Source of the DNA: Bacteroidota bacterium
Lineage (GTDB): Bacteria; Bacteroidota; Bacteroidia; Chitinophagales; Saprospiraceae
NCBI GenBank assembly: GCA_008501835.1
Contig: QQUB01000387.1
Span: 1-6,722 of the forward strand
Length of the DNA: 6,722 bases
Direction of reading: 5' to 3'
In this document: one piece after another, positions 1 through 5,449 of the stretch
Layout: each line of letters opens with the position of its first letter
Numbering within the stretch: the stretch's first letter is position 1
Program-made: the position numbers and the translations under genes
Notes under the pieces: model-generated
Database searches by the model: none
Seen by the model: the letters and a program-made list of their open reading frames with translations, nothing else
What the model was told of the DNA's origin: nothing

Positions 1-267
1 ATCTACCATTTTGGTACTCTTATTTCCGTAAACCCAACGGTCATAGGAAGAAAGATCCTGTAGAACAGCCACAAAACTTGACAAGGAGCCTTTATAAGTG
101 GTTTCCATCTTTAACTCTTTGACCTTAGAACCGGTATTTAGACGAGTGTAAACCTTTACACCGTCCCGCTCCTTCCAGAAATCCCATTTCTTTGTTTCGG
201 GCATGGTTCCTGCGAAAAACAACAGCCAGATCAAAAACCCTCCCATGATCAACTTGGAATAATGCAT
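1..267 (-). CDS. START-domain family protein, N-terminal part (runs off left edge)
   Basis: This is an open frame of 89 codons starting at the ATG at 265-267 and continuing without a stop to the window edge. The N-terminus has the shape of a Sec signal peptide: a short basic start (MHYSK), a hydrophobic core at about residues 6-20 (LIMGGFLIWLLFFAG), then a polar stretch. No cysteine follows, so it is not an obvious lipoprotein. From about residue 28 the pattern W-x-F-W-K-E-R-D-G-V-K-V-Y-T-R, then K-V-K-E-L-K and later L-Q-D-L-S-S-Y-D-R-W-V-Y, resembles the beginning of the START (StAR-related lipid transfer) fold as found in Bacteroidota periplasmic START proteins. Family members are about 200-230 residues, so more than half is missing. 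The 223-nt gap from the beta-mannosidase suggests its own promoter and no shared role with the glycan operon. The family call comes from pattern memory on a partial domain. The coding call itself is firm. Confidence 0.72.
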   Translation of the reverse strand, partial: MHYSKLIMGGFLIWLLFFAGTMPETKKWDFWKERDGVKVYTRLNTGSKVKELKMETTYKGSLSSFVAVLQDLSSYDRWVYGNKSTKMVD

Positions 268-491
268 AGCAAATTGTGTTCTTTGATTTTATTAAAAATT
301 AGTTTATTACCTCATTGGTTACTGAACAACGGGAGTTTGTAGTTAGTTGGCCAAGGTGGCTTTGTCAAGAGTGTTGTATTACAATGATACATTTCAAATA
401 GAGTAACCCCTATTTTTACGAGATAAGTAGATGATTAAATGGAATAGAGTTTTACGAAAATCCGGGATTAAACGTCAAGGATGTCAATAAT
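268..491. other. Non-coding gap between the beta-mannosidase stop and the START gene
   Basis: The gap is AT-rich. After the beta-mannosidase TAG, all three minus-strand frames are short and none resembles a glycosidase domain, so it is not a decayed gene tail. It holds an 8-bp palindrome TTGGCCAA (347-354) and two copies of TTTTACGA (414-421 and 450-457, 36 bp apart). No strong stem followed by a T-run is visible, so the operon's transcription end is unassigned. The promoter of the START gene should lie here. Confidence 0.6.
340..368 (-). promoter_or_regulatory. Weak candidate promoter for the START-domain gene
   Basis: On the minus strand, TTGACA (363-368) is followed after 17 nt by TAACTA (340-345), which would place transcription start roughly 65 nt before the ATG at 267. 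Bacteroidota primary-sigma promoters usually show a TAnnTTTG element at -7, and no clear copy is present here, so this is only a possibility. The palindrome TTGGCCAA falls in the spacer and could be an operator, but nothing independent supports that. Confidence 0.18.
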
Positions 492-2834
492 CTATTTCCC
501 CAGATCCTTTGGTCGCACAAAATAATAAACATCTTTGAAAATAAGATCATTTTCTACTGTTACTTTTAGTTCCGCCCAAAGATTCTCCTTTTTCTCACCT
601 TGCAGAAGCTCATTAATTTTCATAGAGAAATATTTTTGAACCCCATTCTCAGGTACGTCAATGGCTATATTCCACTGTCGGAGCACCTCATTTTCCAGGC
701 TTACAAGTCTGAGATTGATATTCCCTTTTGTCGGCTCTAACTTGTCGGATACCACCACAATTTCAAAGGTGTCATCATTAACATCCATAAAAGCAGCTAC
801 AGGTTTATAATAATTGGCAGCTGCATCCATCAAAGGTTTATATGTGCCGTAGTAATCCATACAGCTCCACGATGGTCCGGGCCAGCAATCATTCAATTGC
901 CAGAACAAAGTTCCCATACAATGCGGTTTATTCATCCTATGGGCTTTAATGGCCGTTTTAATGCCTTCTGCCTGTACTTTTTGGCTGTAATGAACGAATT
1001 CTTCAAAAGTAGCCGTCTTGCCATACCAGTCCTCTGTATAGTTTTTGATCATTCCATTTCCGATATAACTCTTCTGTCGATTGGCCATAGTAGGAGACTC
1101 AAGGGAATAACTGCTCTCAGCGGCAAATTTCCTGATGGTTTCCATGGCTGGGAAAGACTGGAAGCCATATTCGGCCATAAATCTGCCAACATTGGTTTTG
1201 AAGTTCTCAAAAGGTTCCCTGCCGTGCCAAACACCCCAGTAGTGCATGGAACTATGATTAAAGTTGACGGATTTTCCCCAATTACTAAGCGGCGAAGTAC
1301 TTACATACTGTCTAAGAGGGTCTAATTGCTCAATGTACTCTGGAATCATTTCCCGGAAAATACCCAGATAAGTATTCCATATTTTTAAAGAATCTGCTTC
1401 GCTGTAACCATAGGTTTTCTGCCAGCCCCAGTTGAACCAGGCGGCTTCAATTTCATTATTTCCGCACCACAGAGCAATACAGGGATGGCTACGCAGGCGT
1501 TTCACATTATCAATTACTTCTGCTTCCACATTGGACTTAAAGTCCTCAAAATCTGGATACATGCTTCCGGCAAACATAAAGTCCTGCCAAACCAGGATTC
1601 CGTTTTTATCACACAAGTCATAAAAAATATCGTTCTCATAAATACCTCCACCCCAAACCCGAAGCATATTCATATTGGCACCCTTTACATCAGCGATCAG
1701 TTTTTTGTATCGGTCAGTTGTTACTTCCGGCAGGAAAATATCCTGTGGGATGTAATTGGCCCCTTTCATGAATACCGGATGACCATTTACAACAAAATAA
1801 TAGGATGTGCCAATCTCGTCAGGTTCATTAATGAGTTTGACGGTTCTTACCCCAAAATGGGTAGAATGCCTTGCTGCCAAAGATTTATTTCTGAATATCT
1901 CAATGTCAAGATTATACAAATTAGGAGCACCTAAGCCATTTGGCCACCAAAGTTTTGGATTGGAAATTTTATAATCGTACTCTAATTCATTCTTGCCTTC
2001 ATTTAGCGGAAGGGTAATACTTCTGTCATTGAAGTTCATTTTATATTGCCCTGCCTCAGACGTTTCAATGGTAAGATTGATCTTTACATTGGCCTCTTCT
2101 TCTGTCAATTCAGTGGTCCGGCAAAATACATCCTTTATTCTCGCTTCATTCCAGAATTCCAGGTAAACAGGTCTCCATACCCCACAACCTACAAACCTTG
2201 GGCCCCAGTCCCAGCCAAAATGATAAGCAGCTTTCCTGGTAAAAGATCCTACCTGGACCTCAACAGTTTCATTACCTGAAGGTAATTTAGCCGGATAGTC
2301 CAATACCTTCTGACTGTTTTCCAAAACAGGAGATCTGAACTTGATCAACAATGCATTTTCTCCTTCTTTGAGCAATGGTTTTACATCAGAACGCCATGTT
2401 CTGAACATATTAAATGCATCCAGGACTTTTTTGCCATTGATAAAAACTTCTGCATAGGTATCTAACCCTTCAAAAACAATTTCAATGTGTTGATTGGATA
2501 ACTGATCTTTACTGATCTGAAAAGAAGATCTGTAATTCCAGTTCTCCAACTCTATCCATTGCAGTTTAACTTCATTCGTTTCCCAGAAAGGATCCTCAAT
2601 CAAACCATTATCAAGTAAATCCGTATGTATGACACCTGGCACAGTAGCCGGAAACCACTTTTCACTTAAGGCTTTGGCTTCATCGCCAATTGTTCCGCTC
2701 TCTGCAAGTTGAAATTCCCAATTATTGGTAAGGTCCATTTGAAAACCAGCCTGACTAAATGTTGAAGTTGTCACAGATAAAAATAAAATGGTGAGAAATA
2801 AGGATTTAAATAGGTCGTTACTTTGAAATTGCAT
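492..2834 (-). CDS. Secreted GH2 beta-mannosidase
   Basis: This enzyme hydrolyses terminal non-reducing beta-mannosyl residues, in this context most likely the Man-beta-1,4-GlcNAc link of the N-glycan core. It has 780 residues with a signal peptide (basic/polar start, hydrophobic core about 9-22, cleavage probably near S-Q-A around residue 28), so it acts in the periplasm or at the outer surface. The N-terminal jelly-roll sugar-binding domain spans about 33-225 and carries the beta-mannosidase hallmark GWDWGPR (207-213). An Ig-like domain follows at about 230-335, then the TIM barrel at about 340-680 with LRVWGGGIYE (391-400). The acid/base Glu461 is in CGNNE and the nucleophile Glu555 is in MAEYGFQS. 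WQLNDCWPG (645-653) lines the active site. A single beta domain follows, and the protein ends at about the PKDL motif where many Bacteroidota relatives continue into one more domain. The ATG overlaps the cutC end by 17 nt; the next Met (33) would lose the signal peptide. It is the last gene of the operon. beta-Galactosidase and glucuronidase are unlikely given the GWDWGPR motif. Confidence 0.95.
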   Translation of the reverse strand: MQFQSNDLFKSLFLTILFLSVTTSTFSQAGFQMDLTNNWEFQLAESGTIGDEAKALSEKWFPATVPGVIHTDLLDNGLIEDPFWETNEVKLQWIELENWNYRSSFQISKDQLSNQHIEIVFEGLDTYAEVFINGKKVLDAFNMFRTWRSDVKPLLKEGENALLIKFRSPVLENSQKVLDYPAKLPSGNETVEVQVGSFTRKAAYHFGWDWGPRFVGCGVWRPVYLEFWNEARIKDVFCRTTELTEEEANVKINLTIETSEAGQYKMNFNDRSITLPLNEGKNELEYDYKISNPKLWWPNGLGAPNLYNLDIEIFRNKSLAARHSTHFGVRTVKLINEPDEIGTSYYFVVNGHPVFMKGANYIPQDIFLPEVTTDRYKKLIADVKGANMNMLRVWGGGIYENDIFYDLCDKNGILVWQDFMFAGSMYPDFEDFKSNVEAEVIDNVKRLRSHPCIALWCGNNEIEAAWFNWGWQKTYGYSEADSLKIWNTYLGIFREMIPEYIEQLDPLRQYVSTSPLSNWGKSVNFNHSSMHYWGVWHGREPFENFKTNVGRFMAEYGFQSFPAMETIRKFAAESSYSLESPTMANRQKSYIGNGMIKNYTEDWYGKTATFEEFVHYSQKVQAEGIKTAIKAHRMNKPHCMGTLFWQLNDCWPGPSWSCMDYYGTYKPLMDAAANYYKPVAAFMDVNDDTFEIVVVSDKLEPTKGNINLRLVSLENEVLRQWNIAIDVPENGVQKYFSMKINELLQGEKKENLWAELKVTVENDLIFKDVYYFVRPKDLGK

Positions 2835-3528
2835 GGATTATCTTTTTAATTTTTTCCTGATCGGGTATGTATTGTTTTCCCATATTGAGTTCATCTGAGG
2901 TTTCAAGGGGCTTTTTCGAAGTAAAGTGAACTGCCTGCACGCCTGTTTCTAAAATTTCAAGCACATTGCCGGCATTGATTCCACTTCCGGCCATAATGTC
3001 AATTCTTCCATCAGACAGGCTGACGAGTTTTTTCAAAACCTCTACTCCATCGATAGCTTTGGCTTTTGTCCCTGAGGTGAGTATTCTGTTTATTCCGATA
3101 TTAATTAGTTGTAACAGGGCTGTTTCCACATCCGGAACGAAATCAAAAGCCCTGTGAAAGGTGGTGCCAAGTTCATGGGATCGGGCAACATCCAAAAGCA
3201 GACTTGTTGATGATTCATCAATGGTATTATTTTGCAACAAACACCCAAAAACTACACCATGAGCTCCTGCTTTTTTTGCTGCGATAATATCTTTTTTCAT
3301 TATGGAAATCTCATCCGAATCGTAGCAGAAATTTCCAGGCCTTGGCCGGATCATTGCATAGACTTCGGGGCCGTCAATGGCCCGGCAAGCTTCAATCAGA
3401 CCAAAAGAGGGTGTTAAACCTCCCAGGTCAAGAGCAGAACACAATTCAACTCTGTTTGCATTAAACAGTCCGGCTAATTTGGCGGTAGCGGGTTGTTCAA
3501 TACATACTTCAATCTCCGGATTCTTCAT
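2818..3528 (-). CDS. cutC: CutC-family TIM-barrel protein (function uncertain)
   Basis: The protein is 236 residues, close to the usual 200-250 of the family, and has no signal peptide, so it is cytoplasmic. The family blocks are all present in order: NRVELC...GGLTPSFG (25-43), MIRPRPGNFCY (59-69), GVVFGCL (91-97), TTFHRAFD (122-129), INRILTSG (146-153), MAGSGIN (179-185) and HFTSK (201-205). These conserved Arg, His and Asp residues sit on successive strand ends of a TIM-like barrel, which looks more like an enzyme pocket than a metal chaperone. CutC was named for copper tolerance in E. coli, but that phenotype was later traced to MicL, a small RNA encoded within the cutC region, so the protein's role is open. 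Here it overlaps the asparaginase by 20 nt and the beta-mannosidase by 17 nt, which ties it to glycan catabolism rather than copper. No copper-related gene is visible. The family call is very firm; any function is inference. Confidence 0.95.
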   Translation of the reverse strand: MKNPEIEVCIEQPATAKLAGLFNANRVELCSALDLGGLTPSFGLIEACRAIDGPEVYAMIRPRPGNFCYDSDEISIMKKDIIAAKKAGAHGVVFGCLLQNNTIDESSTSLLLDVARSHELGTTFHRAFDFVPDVETALLQLINIGINRILTSGTKAKAIDGVEVLKKLVSLSDGRIDIMAGSGINAGNVLEILETGVQAVHFTSKKPLETSDELNMGKQYIPDQEKIKKIIHAISK

Positions 3529-4528
3529 GTTTTATAAAATATGGAGCATCGGTGAGTTCTTCTGTGTTTTCAGTCTTAAGAGCAAAATTAAACCCACTAT
3601 AAACACTGTAACTCCCAATCTCTCCTTGTTTATTCAACGCAATAAAACCAACTTGCAAATTGTCAACATTGTCATGCTTTTTAATAATTCGATCTACTGC
3701 TTCTTTGCAAGCTTCCTGTGGAGATTTGCCTTGCCGCATCAACTCAACAACAATAGCACTACCTGCAATCCTGATGACTGCCTCCCCTACGCCGGTTGCA
3801 CATGCAGCACCAACTTCATTATCGACGAATAACCCTGCACCAATGATTGGAGAATCTCCTACCCTTCCTCGTAATTTGTATGCCATCCCGCTGGTAGTAC
3901 ATGCACCGGATAGATTACCTTCGACATCCATGGCTAATAATCCAATGGTATCGTGATTTTCAATATTGATGACTGGTTTATACTTGGAAGTTTCCAGCCA
4001 ATTCAACCAGGCTTTTTTGGAATTTTCCGTGAGCAGGTTCGTTTTTTCGAAACCCTTTTCAAGCGCAAATTGAAAAGCCCCTTCTCCTACCAGCATAACG
4101 TGTTCGGTTTCCTCCATTACTTTCCGGGCAACGGAAATTGGGTTCTCAATGTGTTCAAGAAATGCTACAGCTCCACAACGGTTTTTGTGGTCCATGATGC
4201 ATGCATCAAGGGTTACCTTCCCTTCCCGGTCAGGAGCCCCTCCAAGGCCAACACTCGGGTTAGTGGGATCGGATTCGGTTACCCTTACTCCCTGCTCAAC
4301 TGCATCCAGGGCATTGCCTCCATTTGACAGCACCTTCCAGGCAGCATTATTAGCTTCTATACCATGATTCCAGGTCGAGATTACAATAGGTTGAATTGCA
4401 GTGGATACATTTCCTTGATTTCCAGGATCTTCTGACGTTTCAGTTTCACCTGGCATGCAAGCAGATTGAGTGAGTAGCGCGCCCCCGGTTAGAGCAGTGA
4501 GTTTTAAAAATTCCCTTCTGTTTTTCAT
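3509..4528 (-). CDS. Tat-exported N4-(beta-N-acetylglucosaminyl)-L-asparaginase (glycosylasparaginase)
   Basis: This enzyme cleaves the GlcNAc-Asn amide bond that joins an N-glycan to its protein, releasing aspartate and 1-amino-GlcNAc, which decays to GlcNAc and ammonia. It belongs to the Ntn-hydrolase family. A precursor of 339 residues self-cleaves before Thr194 in the HDTIG motif, giving alpha (to Asp193) and beta (194-339) chains. Thr194, Trp53 (STWNHG), Arg222 and Asp225 (GRVGDSP), and Thr245-Gly246 (CATGVGE) keep the spacing of the Flavobacterium glycosylasparaginase active site, so it should be active. The N-terminus MKNRREFLK followed by a hydrophobic run is a twin-arginine signal. 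Cys24 (TQSAC) is a poor lipobox, so lipidation is uncertain. I chose the ATG at 4526-4528. The longer frame starts at TTG (4585) and adds 19 polar residues ahead of the Tat motif. It sits 53 nt after the kinase and overlaps cutC by 20 nt. A plain isoaspartyl peptidase is less likely given the W-N-H-G and R-V-G-D motifs. Confidence 0.94.
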   Translation of the reverse strand: MKNRREFLKLTALTGGALLTQSACMPGETETSEDPGNQGNVSTAIQPIVISTWNHGIEANNAAWKVLSNGGNALDAVEQGVRVTESDPTNPSVGLGGAPDREGKVTLDACIMDHKNRCGAVAFLEHIENPISVARKVMEETEHVMLVGEGAFQFALEKGFEKTNLLTENSKKAWLNWLETSKYKPVINIENHDTIGLLAMDVEGNLSGACTTSGMAYKLRGRVGDSPIIGAGLFVDNEVGAACATGVGEAVIRIAGSAIVVELMRQGKSPQEACKEAVDRIIKKHDNVDNLQVGFIALNKQGEIGSYSVYSGFNFALKTENTEELTDAPYFIKHEESGD

Positions 4529-4581
4529 TAGTTTTAATTTTAGGTGAACCCGGGAATGGTGGGTAAAGTCTGTCCAGGTGT

Positions 4582-5439
4582 TCAAAGTGATTTAAAATAC
4601 TGTAAATTTAATAATTTAAGTTGGTTTATTGGCCTTTGAATAAACTGACCGGTTTGAATCCCTAACCTGTTCGCTTCCTGATTGATTTCATCCTGAAAAT
4701 AATGGGCTACTGATCCCACAAAATGTACAGGAACTTTTCTAAACTGCTCGTAACACATTACCTGAATTAATAAGAAGCTTCGAAACCCCTTCTGAAGCAT
4801 TTTCTGAATGGATTCATCTTCCCGGTGCTTACTGATGAAAGGCATAAATGATGCAAGAAAAGCATTGGGTCGTTCTCCACGATAAACCCGCTCAATGATG
4901 TCTTTTTTCATCAAACCATATTGGTTGAAAAAATCTTCCTGGATATGATCAGGCAGCAGTTTGTTCAAATACGCCGCCAATAGTTTTTTTCCAAAATAAG
5001 CACCACTTCCCTCATCTCCTAGTATATACCCTAAGGCAGGTTTTCCTGAGAGGATTTTTTGGCCATCAAAAAAAATGGCATTGGCACCCGTGCCTAAAAT
5101 ACAGGAGATACAATCTCTGCCATCATATGTTGCCAGGGCCGCACCATGGACGTCTGTATAAGGTTCAATGATCCCTGCATTTGGAAAAACTTTTTTTAAA
5201 ACCAGGATTAACTTGCTCTTGGCTTTAGGAGTACTATTCCCAGCTCCAAAAAAGTAAATTTCCTCAATTCCTTCCTTATGCTTCCGGAGTTTTTCCTGAC
5301 TTTCCAGAGCCTCAATAATTTGTTTTTCTGGATGAAATAAAGGATTATATCCAATGGTATTAAATTCTAAAAATTCACCATCCGACAACTTTAATACCCA
5401 ATCACACTTTGTAGATCCACTATCTGCAATTAATACCAT
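4582..5439 (-). CDS. BadF/BadG-type ATPase, probable N-acetylglucosamine kinase
   Basis: Predicted to phosphorylate GlcNAc to GlcNAc-6-phosphate in the cytoplasm, feeding NagA/NagB-type catabolism. At 285 residues it has the size of the ASKHA-fold GlcNAc kinase group. Phosphate-1 motif ADSGSTK is at 5-11 with CDW following. Asp96 in PYTDVHGA is at the position of the catalytic aspartate. The phosphate-2 motif is ILGTGANAIFF (114-124). The glycine-rich GDEGSGAYFG is at 141-150, and the adenosine-side VGSVAHYF at 241-248. No signal peptide or membrane segment is seen. The ATG at 5437-5439 starts the protein directly at MVLIADSGSTK, as in relatives; an upstream in-frame TTG at 5457 would add six mostly basic residues and is disfavoured. 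The gene begins 10 nt after the GH92 stop. The neighbouring amidase, which yields GlcNAc, supports the substrate call. Glucosamine kinase or an unrelated BadF ATPase cannot be excluded by sequence alone. Confidence 0.87.
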   Translation of the reverse strand: MVLIADSGSTKCDWVLKLSDGEFLEFNTIGYNPLFHPEKQIIEALESQEKLRKHKEGIEEIYFFGAGNSTPKAKSKLILVLKKVFPNAGIIEPYTDVHGAALATYDGRDCISCILGTGANAIFFDGQKILSGKPALGYILGDEGSGAYFGKKLLAAYLNKLLPDHIQEDFFNQYGLMKKDIIERVYRGERPNAFLASFMPFISKHREDESIQKMLQKGFRSFLLIQVMCYEQFRKVPVHFVGSVAHYFQDEINQEANRLGIQTGQFIQRPINQLKLLNLQYFKSL

Positions 5440-5449
5440 TCTGCGCCGT

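Noticed and set aside
345..366. Possible terminator hairpin around GCCAAGGTGGC
   Set aside because: The stem is only 4 bp with a 3-nt loop, far from the operon stop, and on the minus strand no T-run follows.
317..408. Inverted repeat GGTTACT (317-323) and AGTAACC (402-408)
   Set aside because: Only 7 bp with a 78-bp loop and no extension of the arms, which is expected by chance.
268..491. Remnant of a lost C-terminal domain of the beta-mannosidase
   Set aside because: After the TAG, two minus-strand frames I checked reach a stop within about 8-13 codons, and none of the downstream peptide resembles the family's last domain.
897..1325. Plus-strand open frame of 142 codons
   Set aside because: It lies entirely inside the beta-mannosidase, whose catalytic motifs occupy this region on the other strand, and the translated product has no recognisable domain.
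1485..1934. Plus-strand open frame of 149 codons
   Set aside because: It is antisense to the beta-mannosidase TIM barrel. The composition is random-looking and there is no family match, so it is a shadow frame.
3377..3832. Plus-strand open frame of 151 codons spanning the cutC/amidase junction
   Set aside because: It is antisense to two well-supported genes, with no domain and no start context.
3953..4327. Plus-strand open frame of 124 codons
   Set aside because: It is opposite the amidase alpha chain and shows no coding features of its own.
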